From: Chara braunii
Taxonomy: Eukaryota; Streptophyta; Charophyceae; Charales; Characeae
Direction: 5' to 3'
Assembly (NCBI GenBank): GCA_003427395.1
Contig: BFEA01000421.1
Span: 432,650-470,297 of the forward strand
Length of the DNA stretch: 37,648 bases
The translations under genes were made by a program, and so were the position numbers. Below the pieces are notes generated by a model. The model was not told where the DNA came from. It was given only the letters and a program-made list of their open reading frames with translations, and did not search any database. Shown here one piece after another: positions 10,649 through 21,535 of the stretch. The stretch's first letter is position 1; every line of letters begins with the position of its first letter.

Positions 10649-11215
10649 CTTCATCCCCTGACGAGCTGACCTCCTCCACCACATAGTTCGTGGGATGAGA
10701 AATGCAGCCGCACCCACACAATGGGCACCTTCCTCAACTATTCCTCATCTCACAACGAGCCGACCTCCTCCACCCACAGTTCACAAGACGAGAAATAGTA
10801 GAAATCAGGTGAAATCACCAATCCTTGCCCTTACTCAATAAGTGCAGCACTACACTTCATCAGAAAACCATCAGAAAACAACCTCCCTCTTCCCTTCAAC
10901 CCCCTACTCTTCATCATCTTCCAGCGAGCCGACCTCCTCCACCACATCGCTCGGAAGATAAAAAAAGAGTAGACAAACAACCTAACGTAATCCCATAATG
11001 GTTGGAAACGGAATTCAACTATTCATCGTCCGTCGATGAGGCGACCTCCTCCACCACATAGTTCGAAGAAGAAAAATAGAAGTAGTCCCAGAAAAACCTT
11101 TAAGTGGGTTTAACGCGCCAGCAATAGTCATCCTCCCTCTTCCCTCCAACCCCCTACTCTTCTTCATCCCCTGACGAGCCGACCTCCTCCACCACATAGT
11201 TCACGGGATGAGAAC
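10649..11215. repeat. Cluster of five hairpin-forming repeats with a shared loop
   Basis: Copies lie at about 10649-10700, 10741-10795, 10914-10960, 11019-11072 and 11161-11212, with a sixth at 13794-13849. All share the core GACCTCCTCCACC(A)CA. The sequences on either side differ between copies yet are complementary within most copies: TCATCCC/GGGATGA at 10651 and 11164, ATCTTCC/GGAAGAT at 10916, TTCCTCCTCT/AGAGGAGGAA at 13795. The copy at 10743 pairs six of seven bases and the one at 11022 is weaker. On the minus strand the same DNA can be read as a recurring acidic C-terminal tail (VVEEVGS followed by Asp/Glu and a stop) in several copies, so the complementarity could partly reflect Ser codons before and Asp/Glu codons after the core. 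Confidence 0.7.
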
Positions 11216-11224
11216 AGCAGTCAG

Positions 11225-13760
11225 TGTGACGCCCGAACCTCACGCCCAGCTCGACTTCCTGTTCGGAGTAGGATGGGGGCCGGGAAGTGCGAAAAGGGGT
11301 GTGCCAAGGATTTTAGGAAAGTGGGGGTAGAGTCCTAGGTAGGAACTGAGATCTCCTGTGGCAAGTTTTGGGGGTAAAAGCGCAAGAGGGTATGTTCAGG
11401 TTGTACTTGGCGCTTTAATTTTTATAAGAAGGAAAGTAGGTCACCTCTCGTGTTTTGGGCACAGAAGGAAAGCCGCAGATGTTGTCCACCATAAGGCAGA
11501 TGGCATGTGCAGTGCGTCTCGGACTAAAGATCCCGGGGTACTCTTCCACAATCACAGCACCGACAGATCTAAACACTCTTGCATTCTCGAACAAAATCCC
11601 AACAACATTGCCCCTGCCAATAAACTAAATTTTCGTCTGCTTCCAGACCTGAAAATAGAAATCACCATCTCCTCTGGTTTCACCTTCGCGGTTGGTCGTG
11701 TGGTTCGACCGGTTGTTAGTGCCGCTTGACTTCAGTTCGGGCTTACCGAGCGATTTCCGACACTCGATATGCCTCGTGCCGCCGACACTTTTCGCACGGT
11801 TTGCAGTGCCAATAGCGGGCTATGGAATTCCACGGCGCCACCGTGAGCTGGTGATATGGAAGGAGGTGAAAGGGAGGGAAATTGGTCGTAATAACGACGA
11901 AGCCGGGGAATATAAAATATTGCATGTTATAAGTATTCAGGTAGTCGGGGCCTCTGGGATCGTTAGTTATGGCACAGTGAAACTCCCTTGCACAAAATCG
12001 GTCGTTCTCTGTCAGACAGGGGAATTTCGGATTTCTCAAGTTCCCCCGCCATCTGAGTTGTTCATTTTCCCAGTATTCGCGATATTTCAGGCCCCTCAGG
12101 CTCTCACGATCAGACATCCAAGAGGGAAATCCCGCAGCCATACCCGTTTAGTAAGCTCGGTCCCCTGCATCCTTATATGGGGTTAAGGCTGACTCGCACA
12201 GACGAGCACGTACGTGGCGACTCGGCTTTCTCGAGATCGCTGTCGTACGCGAGCGCGCACGTGAGAAACAGCGGATTGGTTCAACGTACCGATCGCGTTC
12301 GGCATACATGCAAATTTCTTACTCATGCTACGTTGGGTGAGATCCGGTCATTACATGCCATACATGTGACGAACAGGAGGAAAGAGGGGAAAGGACAATA
12401 AACTTCTTGGTGATCGAAAGTTAACGATTAAACCCAAACATCCATAATGAGCGCTCTCAATCAGATATGAGCGCAAGTGAATAGTAAACAGAGACGAAAC
12501 AGGCATCGCAAAACAAGATTAGGAATCCGAAAAGATCACTCATTAAAAGGGAATTCACATTCATTCCATGCATACATACGGAGTAAATACGACAAGGAAA
12601 ATCCGAGACGATTTACAAAAAGAAGTTCAAAAAGGGCGCGATAAAATTGGTCATATCAGGATCCAAAATTATACAGATAAACCAAAGGAAAGAACCTCAT
12701 CCCACGCCCATAACTACTCTCTCTCTCTCCCTCTCTCTCTCTCCGCTCTACACCCCCGATACCGGCAGTCCGTCGCCACGTATCAACGTAGAGTTGTCAC
12801 CCCGCTTGGTTCAAGCATGCAAGTCAGGTTCGCCCGTGCACCACACTCCGTCACGGCCCCACACGTCAACCTCGCATACCCGACACCAGCTCGTCGGATC
12901 GCCCAACTCTCGCACGCACTTACCTTCCAAACTTGCTCGTTAGCCGATCCTCACTGATCGCACTAACCTCGAAATTCTTAGAGAGCAAATTAATCGCACT
13001 TGCGAAATTTATAGCATGCATGCCTGCGCGAAAGGTACGGGATTAAGGCCAAGTAGACAAGAGGAGAAGAGCGGAAGTGCCTACGTCTGCATGGCCAGGC
13101 CGCGTGGGGGTCGTAGCCGCACTCCACGCACCGATCCACTCATGCAGGCACCTAGGCCAATTAGAACGGAACATCAAGCATGCAAGACAAAGAAGAAGAA
13201 GGCGGACAAATACGAGGAAATCAAGAAAGAAGAAAGATACAGTTACAATCGCGCCCCCCAAAAACGACAGGTGCACAAGATTAAGGGCGAGATCCCGTCA
13301 GAGCCCAGTTTCTAGCGCAGTAAGATGCGCGCAAGCGTGGCGCAACAAAATTCAGAGTACCTGAATTCCTAGTCTAAGTCCTAATTGCAAAATAAAATTC
13401 TGAATATGCAAAAGAAAAACAATTTCGCGACCCCATGGGGGCTCGACATCAGTTGAAAATTCAAAAACGATACTCCCTCACAATGATCGCGCCAAAACTC
13501 CCAGTGCTCACAGCAGAACAAGAAAAAATCTTTGGTACAGTTATTTCTCGCGCTCGCCAAGGAGCGGCTACTCAACCGTTGGCACGTGATTTTCCCAACA
13601 CCGATCCGACAACTTCCAGCAGAAAACAAAAAGAAACGAGGGCATCCATGCAACTAGCCCGCCTGATCCATCTTCCCACAACTCATTCATTCGACCCATC
13701 GTATTTCCCCAAGCAGCTTCACGCAGAAAGTCGTGTGATTACATAAAATAGTTTGTCACA
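11225..13760. mobile_element. Probable solo LTR or non-autonomous element, copy 1 (TGTGAC...GTCACA)
   Basis: The 2536-bp segment begins TGTGACGCCCGAACCTCACG and ends GTTTGTCACA, so the ends form the 6-bp inverted repeat TGTGAC/GTCACA with the TG...CA typical of LTRs. It is collinear with 32254-34648. The flanks carry an imperfect 4-bp duplication (TCAG at 11221-11224, TCAC at 13761-13764). The related unoccupied repeat at 10693-10720 shows the same flanks joined (GCAG, then CCGC, then ACCCACACAA), which fixes the boundaries well. No polymerase, integrase or gag is present. A solo LTR is the best reading; a DNA element with very short terminal repeats is the alternative. Confidence 0.7.
11743..12141 (-). 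CDS. Conserved antisense ORF in the LTR-like element, copy 1
   Basis: A minus-strand frame of about 132 codons. It aligns in protein with the minus-strand ORF 32476-32943 of the second copy, sharing PCLTEN, REFHCA.TN.PR, PGFVVI.T.FPPF, YH.L and CRR. Many differences between the copies fall at synonymous third positions (for example TGT/TGC, TTC/TTT, CCA/CCG, TAT/TAC), which hints at a coding past. I do not recognise the family. The C-terminal CxxC (KPCEKC) matches TPCGNC in the other copy. It may instead be a well-conserved non-coding LTR region. Confidence 0.35.
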   Translation of the reverse strand: MAAGFPSWMSDRESLRGLKYREYWENEQLRWRGNLRNPKFPCLTENDRFCAREFHCAITNDPRGPDYLNTYNMQYFIFPGFVVITTNFPPFHLLPYHQLTVAPWNSIARYWHCKPCEKCRRHEAYRVSEIAR

Positions 13761-13769
13761 TCACAACCA

Positions 13770-14360
13770 CACAACGGACACCTTCCTCAACACATTCCTC
13801 CTCTCACGACGAGCCGACCTCCTCCATCCATAGTTCGCAAGAGGAGGAAAAGCAGAAATCAGGTGAACGCCCTCACCCTAATAAGCGTAGCACCAACCCT
13901 ACTTACCTCTCACCTCACTCCGGCAAGACTCATAACAACTAAGCCACCATCTCAGTTGCGGCTATGCCCCAATCCAGTCCCACTAGCTAGCCCTCCTCAC
14001 CAGCAGAACGCAAGTCCACCAGCCATAAACCATCCCCCAAACCCAAGTACCACACATCCTCAAAACACCTCGCCCGCTAATCAGCAAAAAGGAGATGAGT
14101 ACCGACACCCAAACCTTTTTTTTTTCTTTTTCACCTCTCTCAAAAACATAAAAAACAGTAAGTCTAAAAATTAAGAATTCAAGCACTGGCTGCAAACATC
14201 CAACAAAACCTTCTCAACCTTACTACGGCAAGACTTACTGAGGTAGAGCCACCATCTCCACCGCTGATGTACCCTATTTCCGTCCAACTGGCTAGCCCCT
14301 TCGCCGCAGAGTGCATTATCTCCAACCATCACCACAAACCCAATCCCCAACAACCAGCAC
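13770..14360. repeat. Continuation of the hairpin-repeat DNA and a diverged duplication
   Basis: 13770-13860 resumes the repeat interrupted by the element at 11225-13760 (CACCTTCCTCAACA..TTCCTC, then the hairpin copy; compare 10727-10800). Two diverged segments follow, about 13898-14045 and 14198-14350, sharing CGGCAAGACT, GAGCCACCATCTC or AAGCCACCATCTC, and GGCTAGC/AGCTAGCCC. No gene recognised. Confidence 0.5.
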
Positions 14361-14519
14361 CAAAATTATGACGATTTTTCCAGTTGAAACCTCAAAAATC
14401 AAAATAGGTTAAAAAAAACATTGATTCACATGCATGAATCATAACCTAAAAAGGCAGTCTACACCCATTATTCCCACTGAGAGAAAAGGGACGGGAGGGA
14501 ACTACTTCTTTCCCCATGG

Positions 14520-15060
14520 GAATTCCTGCTTCTATTCACATCTCACTTTATTAATTTATTTTACTTTTTAATTTTAATTTTAATTTTTAATTTTTAATTA
14601 AAATTTTTAATTTTAACTTTTTTTCTAGGCCACCAGCCAGGCCGCCCGGGTCCAGGGTGGCCACCCCGTGCAAGGACTAGGGAAGGTCCCAGCAAAAAAA
14701 AAAAAAAAAAAAAAACAATTCCAAAACATCTGAAAAAAAACTATGTTATGCAGAAAAATAATCTGAACAGTTTTTGCCTCATGGGTCACATCGAAATTCT
14801 TCACCAAATTTAAAATAAAACATAAACTTTAAAACTATTTTTTTAATTTTTAAAATTTAAATTTCTTTTTGGCCCGACCGGGCAAGTGACCCCGGGCCAC
14901 TCTGGTAGCCTAGTTTTTTTTTTAAATTAATTAATTTATTTATTTATTTATTTACTAATTTATTTATTTATTTATTTATTTATTTACTTATTATTTTATT
15001 ATTTTATTATTTTATTATTTTATTATTTTATTATTTTATTATTTTATTTATTATTCCGAA
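14520..15060. repeat. AT-rich low-complexity block
   Basis: Contains TTTTAATTTT steps (14550-14625), poly(A) at about 14694-14715, and (TTTA)n/(TTATTA)n runs at about 14930-15050. The only ordinary sequence is a GC-rich island near 14627-14692. Confidence 0.8.
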
Positions 15061-15260
15061 CCGAGCCAAATGTTTGGCATACACATACGTGATTGGTTGC
15101 TTTGTTACCCAAGCAGAATAATTGATAGTTTTTTTTTTTTTTAATTAAGTTTTATGTATGTTTTCGCTTATGTTTTGTTTAGGTTTTTCGGTTAAAGAAG
15201 TCTGGGAGAAGGTTATTCGTTTATTCATTCGGGATACTTATTATTGAAGCCTGCGTATGT

Positions 15261-16860
15261 CGACCGTTATCGCCCTATGAAAAAAAAAAATAATAATAAT
15301 AATAAAATGGGGGGGATGGTTTTTGGTGTGTGACAAAGAAAATAATAAAAAAATTTAAAAAATAAAACAAATAAATATTGATTGATTGATTGGTGGGGGA
15401 GGGGTCCTCTCTCCCCTCCCCCCGGCACACACACACACACACTCACTAAAACATCAAACAAAAAAAGAACATATATACATATATATATATACAAATATAT
15501 ATATATATAAATATATATCACAAAAAAGAAACTTACCCAAATTTCACACAGACTGAAAGTTCTAGACGGCTAAGCCCTTCCTTTGACCCCCCGAACAAAG
15601 AAGTAAAAACGAGCACCCCCATTTCCACCCCCTTACCTGACGACCATATTAAAAACCTGGTACAACACATAAGAATGAATACACCCACTCCCACCCCGTT
15701 ACCTGACGACCACAACGTAGAACACTTCCCTTATCAACCCTTAAAAAAAACGTTGTTTTTTTTTTTTCCCACCCTTGTACCTAACGACTCCCCTTAAAAA
15801 AAAAAAAAAAAAACACCAATTTCAGAAACAAAAAATGCCAAAACAATTCTTTTCCAAAAAAAAAAAAACAAGAAAATACCTCACATTCTAGGACACGAAC
15901 CAAAAGCTACACGTCATACCAACACGAACGGACTGAATCAAAACATGACAACCCCCCCCTCCCCGCAATGCCAAACCCTTTAAAAAAAAGACAAGAGTAA
16001 ATAATTCCAAGAAAACGTGAAACTAACAAAAAAAACACAAACTAAATGACACCAACCGAAAACAAAGCGCCACACATACTTACAAAATTCGCCAGCTCTC
16101 CTGAAAAAAATGAATAAAAAATAAAAATTAGGACCACCCAGAAACGACAATGCTACGGCCTTGAATGCACCAAAAAATAAAACCCTGAATAAAGAAACCC
16201 CCCCCCCCTCTCCCTCCAAACACACACGCACAAAAAATACCCTCCCTCGGCAAAAGCGAAACACCTTACCATATAAACCCCGTCCCTTTGAAGAAAATTC
16301 CCACCCCGCTAGAAAACCCCACATACAAAAAACAAGACATCAAGAAAAACAAATACACGCATGAGACAAAGAACGAAAAGATGCGTTGAAAAGAAAGAAG
16401 CAGATTACTCTAAAAAGATGAACGAAGCGAAAAGAATACACCACCTACAAAAAACGCTTTCAAAACCTGCCAACGGAACTGAGAACCAACAAAAGTACAA
16501 ACGCGCGAGATACGGCCAACGGTATAGAAGCCCACTCAAAACCGCCGAACATCAAACTCCGTAACCCCCCAAAAAAATACGAAGAGCACGATAGGAATAT
16601 TCTATAAAAAAAAACCGAAGAAAAAAAGGGGGCAAACACCATACATACAAAAATAAATCTAAATACACACCCATACAACCAGTCCCACAGCCCCGAGTCA
16701 CTAACACAAAAACAAAACCAGATCCTAATTACACCCTGAAACAGGACAGTAAAAATTTTTGCCGGACTCACTGACACAACCCTCAACTTCCCCCACACCT
16801 ACACGCCCATACAAGCCCAAAGCAACAAATAAATCCACACCAACACTATACCTCATAGAA
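15261..16860. other. Strongly A/C-skewed block, origin unknown
   Basis: The plus strand is built mostly of A and C; for example 16261-16320 has only 5 G and 11 T in 60 bases. It contains poly(A) and poly(C) runs, (CA)n at about 15425-15443, (AT)n at about 15480-15518, and a repeated TTACCTGACGACCA word (about 15630 and 15699, with a variant near 15776). Minus-strand frames through it are Phe/Val/Gly/Trp-rich and look compositional. No domain recognised. Confidence 0.6.
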
Positions 16861-17045
16861 CTTGAGAACAGCGATGAGCTATCGCTACCCTCATGACCTC
16901 TATTCTTCTACGGTGTAACAGAGCTACGCTCTCGCTTCCACCCCCGAGCATCCAGCCACAAGCACACACTGTGACGTGTGGAGCAGTGACGGTTCTGGGC
17001 ACAACTCCAATTGTACCGGTACGACGCAGTCTCGAACCTCCAGCG

Positions 17046-17237
17046 ATGGCGACGTCAACTAGCGAACAGATCACCAATGCCGAGATCAATGCACACGTGG
17101 TAAATCGAGCTAACCCTCTATACAGACCTATGATATATTATCAATATAAACCAAAAATATACCCTTATGCTGCCCGTGCCTCTTCTACACTGGGCCTATG
17201 GAATCAGCGACCGTCCCCTAGCGATTGGGCTAGTTGA
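17046..17237 (+). CDS. Hypothetical short ORF
   Basis: A 63-codon frame from an ATG at 17046, starting MATSTSEQITNAEINA, in the only compositionally ordinary DNA between the A/C-skewed block and the microsatellites. No domain recognised. It could be a small gene, a first exon, or chance. Confidence 0.2.
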   Translation: MATSTSEQITNAEINAHVVNRANPLYRPMIYYQYKPKIYPYAARASSTLGLWNQRPSPSDWAS

Positions 17238-17402
17238 GAGATAACCACCCGCCTCCATAAGTTGACTTTTTTCTCTCCTCTCTCGATCTATCTTCATTTT
17301 CTCTCTCCCTCTGATGAGTTGTCCACGGCGCAGACGGCGAAAAGCGCTTCAGAGATGCGCCACCCTCCTTCTCCGTCTAGGAAATTGGTCCCGGCGAAGA
17401 TG

Positions 17403-17404
<2 letters not shown>

Positions 17405-17449
<45 letters not shown>

Positions 17450-17481
17450 NNNNNNNNNNNNNNNNNNNNNNNNNNNNNNNN

Positions 17482-17528
<47 letters not shown>

Positions 17529-17671
17529 ACACACACACACAATCAATCAATCAATCAATCAAATCAATCAATCAAATCAATCAAATCAGTCAAATCAATC
17601 AATCAATCAAATCAATCAAATCAATCAAATCAATCAATCAATCAATCAATCTTTTTTTTTTTTTTTTTTTT
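17405..17671. repeat. Compound microsatellite (TC)n - gap - (CA)n - (AATC)n - poly(T)
   Basis: (TC)n runs to 17449, then an N run at 17450-17481, (CA)n to about 17540, AATC/AAATC units to about 17650 and a T tract to 17672. The gap shows that the true array length is unknown. Confidence 0.95.
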
Positions 17672-18025
17672 TAAGTTATGTATCTTCATTTTTTTTAAAC
17701 ACTTAATTTCCCTACAAAAAACCGAAAATAATTTCTAAAAGAGATACAGCACAACTCAGGGACCATATCCCTCATGATAAAAAATGCCAAAAAAAAAATC
17801 CTGCTTTTTTTTTTTTTTTTTTAATATTTTATTTAAATCAAATTTTATTTTTTATTTTTTAAAAATCTTTAACGAAGTCATATTTCAAAATAAAAAAACA
17901 TAGAATTGTAGGGTTTTCCAAGCCCTACACCGCTATATATATATACTACATATTTTTAGGGGTAAAAAAAATATTAAAAAAACAGGCCGTGGCCGCGGCC
18001 GAATTGCCCGAGGCCTAGGCCGTGG
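17672..18025. other. AT-rich DNA with a GC palindromic patch; no gene
   Basis: Poly(T) at about 17805-17822 and (AT)n near 17935-17944. A GC-rich patch with palindromes (GGCCGCGGCC, GGCCTAGGCC) at about 17987-18024 directly abuts the satellite. Confidence 0.5.
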
Positions 18026-19866
18026 GTGTCACGTAGCTGTGTTGTACTACTGTTGCGATACACTTATCTACATACTCTACTCTACTGTACTTCACTTCAC
18101 TCCACTCCACCTCACTCCACTCCATTCTTCTTTACTCTACTCCACAACCCTCCACTCTACGTTTCTCTACTCTACTCTTCTACACTACACTCTACTCGAT
18201 TCTATTCGACTCGACTCTACTCTACTTTATTTTACTCTATGCTATGCTACTCTATTCTACTTTGTTTTACTCTTCCCTACTCTACTTCACTGTACGGTAC
18301 TGATCTCTACTCTACCGTATTGTATGCTACGATACTTTGTTCTACTCGTACTACTCTTAGACTATTCTAATCTACTTTATTCTACTCTTTCATATTTCAG
18401 TCGACTTTACTCGATTCTACTCTACTCTACTCTACTAAACTCTACTCTACTCTACTCTACTCTACTCTACTCAACTCTATGTTAGGATACTCTACTATAC
18501 TCTACTTTACTCTACGATACTTTATGTTTCACTACTCTTATCGACTTTTTTTTTTTCTTCTACTTTTCGCTTCCCTAAGTTTTTCTTCCCTACTCTACTC
18601 TACTCTAAGATACTCAACTCTACTTTGCTCTACTCAACAACACTTTACGCTTCCTATCACTTCTCGACTCTACTTTTCTTTAATTTTATCTTACCTAATT
18701 GTTTTCCCTTACTCTTCTTTACTCTACTTTTCCCTGCACTTCTCTAATCTTCTACTCTTCTTTACGCTTCCCTACTTCATTCCACTGTACTATACTCCAC
18801 TCTATTTCACTTCATTGTACTCTACTCTACTTTACTCTCCTCCACTCCTTTTTGCTCCACTCCACTCTACTACACACTACTCCGCTCCACTCGACTCCAC
18901 TCCACTCAACTCTTCTCCGCTCCACTATCCTACACTCCACTCTACTTCAATTTACTGCACTCCACTCTACTTCGCGCCACTCTACTGCACTCAACCCCAC
19001 TCCACTCTAATTCACTCGACTCCACGTTACTCGTCAGTCTACTCCACGTCAGTCCACTCCACTTTACTCTACACCATTTGACTCAACTTTACTGCACTTC
19101 ACTCTACAACATTCCACTTTACTCAACTTCAATCTACTCCACTCGACTCTACTCTAATTTACTTTACTCTTCTACACTCTACGTTTTCCTACTCCTCTCT
19201 ACTCTACTCTTTTTCAATTCTCTCTTCCCTATGCTTCTCTTTCCCACACTTTTTTTCCCTACTCTCCTCTACTCAATGCTTCTCTACTCTACGTCTTCCT
19301 GCTCTTATCTTCCCTACACTTCTCTTCCCTACTCTTCTCTTCTTTACACTTCCCAACTCTGTGTTTTCGTACTTTGTCCTACTCTGCTTTGCTCTTCTCT
19401 GCTTCGCTCTGCTCTAAGCACATATGCTCTTCTCTGTTATGCTCTGTTCTTCTTTCTTTTCATCTACTCTGCTCTACTTCCCTCTTCTCCACACTCCTTC
19501 ATTGCTTTCTGCTCTACTCCACTCTGCCTTACTGTACTTTATTCTTCTCTACTCTACTTCACCCGTCTCCACTCCACTTCCCTACACTCTCCTCCACTCC
19601 ACTCCACTCCACTCCACTCCACTTCACTCTATTATACTACACTCTACTATACTCCATTCTACTCCACTCTACTTCACCCCACTTTACTGACTTCATTCCA
19701 CTTTACTCCTCTCCACTTCGCTGTACTTCAATCCACTCCACTCCACTCCACTCCATGCCACTCCACTCCATTTCACTCAAATATACTCTACTCGACTATA
19801 TTCTACTCTACTATACTCTCCTCGACTCTACGTTTTTCTACTCTTCTCTACTCTACTCTTCTCCTA
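18026..19866. repeat. (CTCTA)n-type pentanucleotide satellite, left part
   Basis: About 1.8 kb built of ACTCT, ACTCC, ACTTC and ACTTT pentamers, most regular at 18415-18475 and 19585-19620, with drifting variants between. All three plus frames stay open for long stretches and give Leu/Tyr/Ser/Thr/His-rich products; these are artefacts of a five-base unit that rarely makes stops. Confidence 0.95.
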
Positions 19867-20600
19867 TGATTCTCCCACGGAGGCGGTCATGGGCGGCCAT
19901 GGCTGCAGCCGTGGCCGGGGCCGCGACCCCGCAGCCATGGTCGTGCGGCCGTACGACTTTGCGGTCGCGTGGCGGTCAATGGAGGGGGGTGGGAGGGTTT
20001 TCAGAATTAGATTGGGGTTGCGCAAACACCGCCCCAACCCCTCACAGAGAAAAAAATTAAAAAATAAAAATAATTTTCGGAGGTGGGGGATTTTGTGGTG
20101 AAAGTTGAAAAGGAAAAAATCCTCAGCATTCTGGCTTGTCACCAGAGGTTTGGACATCACTGAGACTTGCTCTCGCTGTAAGTGGGGATGGGAAACAACA
20201 ACTCATCTATGGCTCTCCTATCCGATGGCCATTGAAGTCTGGGAATGGTGGATATCACAGTGGAAGAAATTCACGGGGAACAAATTTTCGTGGACTCGGG
20301 AGTGGTCGCTCTTTGGACTGTGTGAGGAAGATCAGTCGTTGACAAAAATGTTGGGGATATGTTGCCCAAGTTTGCAGAGGGTCCATTTTAGAGACCATAC
20401 TATGGAGAGCAAGAGATGCAACGGTCTTCAAACAGTAAATGATTTCCTTTCACAATCAAATTACACAAATCAAGAACTTGATCAGACGATCAATCAGGGT
20501 CGACTCACACAACAAGGGGAGGACACAAGGAAGGACCTAGTTCAATCAGACTTGGGTAACCTGGCCGCCCTCCAAGCCTAACCCCGCGGTCGCCTTCGTG
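19867..20600 (+). mobile_element. Decayed LINE (non-LTR retrotransposon) 3' fragment inside the satellite
   Basis: The satellite is interrupted here and resumes at about 20615. The insert starts with a GC-rich patch containing the exact inverted repeat CCATGGCTGC (19897-19906) / GCAGCCATGG (19931-19940), followed by the C-terminal zinc-binding region of a LINE reverse transcriptase protein. The insert's exact ends are uncertain. Confidence 0.6.
20105..20440 (+). pseudogene. LINE ORF2 C-terminal zf-RVT region, degraded
   Basis: The frame from 20105 contains CSRCKWGWETTTHLWLSYP followed by EVWEWW, matching the zinc-binding segment near the end of LINE reverse transcriptase proteins (C-x2-C ... 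H-x4-C, then a tryptophan-rich helix). The expected last cysteine is a tyrosine (HLWLSYP), so the site is broken. After about 20375 the familiar continuation (ILETILWRARDATVFKQ) is found in another frame (20385-20435), showing a frameshift. In the intact family this protein copies the element's RNA at a nicked target. Here only a non-functional tail remains, with no RT core or endonuclease. The identification rests on motif pattern alone. Confidence 0.6.
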
Positions 20601-20604
20601 GGGG

Positions 20605-20800
20605 ATACATAGCTCTTCTTTACTCCACTTTTCTTTACTCTTATCTTCCCTACGCTTCTCCACTCCATACTTCCCTGCTTTTCGTTTTCCTGATTTCCTC
20701 TGTTCTTCTCTTTTCTTCTCGTTTTTTCTCTTCCCTTCGTTACCCTACTCTACACTACTCTCCTCTGCTCTCCTATGATTTGCTCTGCCCTGCTTTGCTA
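20605..20800. repeat. (CTCTA)n-type satellite, right part
   Basis: CTTTACTCC, CTTCTCCACTCC and CTACTCTACACTACTCTCC words resume after the LINE fragment and fade out by about 20800. Confidence 0.75.
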
Positions 20801-20938
20801 TGGTCAACTCGACTATGATTTGTGTTGCTCATAATGCGCCCAGTTACTGACTTGAATGAAACCAAAAATCTTCATACTGAACTTTTTTCTTTGTACGTTG
20901 GTGTTGTTCTTTCTTTATTATAGGTATTGTTCTTTTGT

Positions 20939-20939
<1 letters not shown>

Positions 20940-20987
<48 letters not shown>

Positions 20988-20988
20988 N

Positions 20989-21073
<85 letters not shown>
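20940..21073. repeat. (TC)n microsatellite
   Basis: About 130 bp of nearly pure TC with one unresolved base at 20988. Confidence 0.95.
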
Positions 21074-21074
<1 letters not shown>

Positions 21075-21535
21075 CTTCTCTTCCCTTCCCTTTTCTCCTT
21101 TTTTTTCTTAATTTTCAATCTGCCGTTTTTTTTTTATTAGTCAATTGTACTTCAACTTCGAAGTCGGTTTGAGTTATTCATTGTTACTCTTTGATTTTTT
21201 AATTTTTATTTTGAACCACTAGTACCTCCGAGCCTATTTTCGACAAGTCATTGTCAGCTCCCGAAATTTCAAGAGATCGAGCCTGACAACAGCTACCGTT
21301 GATAAATCTGATCGGCAGCCGTTGTTTCGTTTCAACCTCCTGAAAGGTCGGAGGCCGAGTATTTTCGAACCGACAAAAAAGTGCTAATGGTTTAAAGTTA
21401 ATCCGAGTTTATGTGAGCAATCAGTGTGAGAATCGATAATAGTCCCGTCATCAGGGTACCAACTTAATCGATATATATGCGTGAGAATCACTCATGCATT
21501 AACCATCAAATACCGAGGAGCTGAGAGAGAGACAA
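21074..21535. other. No gene seen
   Basis: Ordinary-composition DNA without a recognisable ORF. It leads into the tandem pair that follows. Confidence 0.5.

Noticed and set aside
10649-11215. CRISPR-like array
   Set aside because: Repeats are irregularly spaced, have variable arms and lie in eukaryotic nuclear DNA without cas genes.
11692-12186. Plus-strand 164-codon frame inside LTR-like copy 1
   Set aside because: The corresponding plus frame in copy 2 is interrupted by stops, unlike the antisense frame.
17311-17355. Second hammerhead-like core (CTGATGA ... GAAA)
   Set aside because: A wobble-rich stem II can be drawn, but no stem I partner and no A-U-closed stem III with a cleavage site follow; likely chance.
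17262-17738. Frames running through the N gap and microsatellites
   Set aside because: Ser/Leu and Thr/His repeats are artefacts of (TC)n and (CA)n, and the frame depends on unknown bases.
18026-19869. Long plus-strand open frames rich in Tyr, Ser, Leu and His
   Set aside because: They follow the five-base satellite unit and are open in several frames at once; no domain or normal composition.
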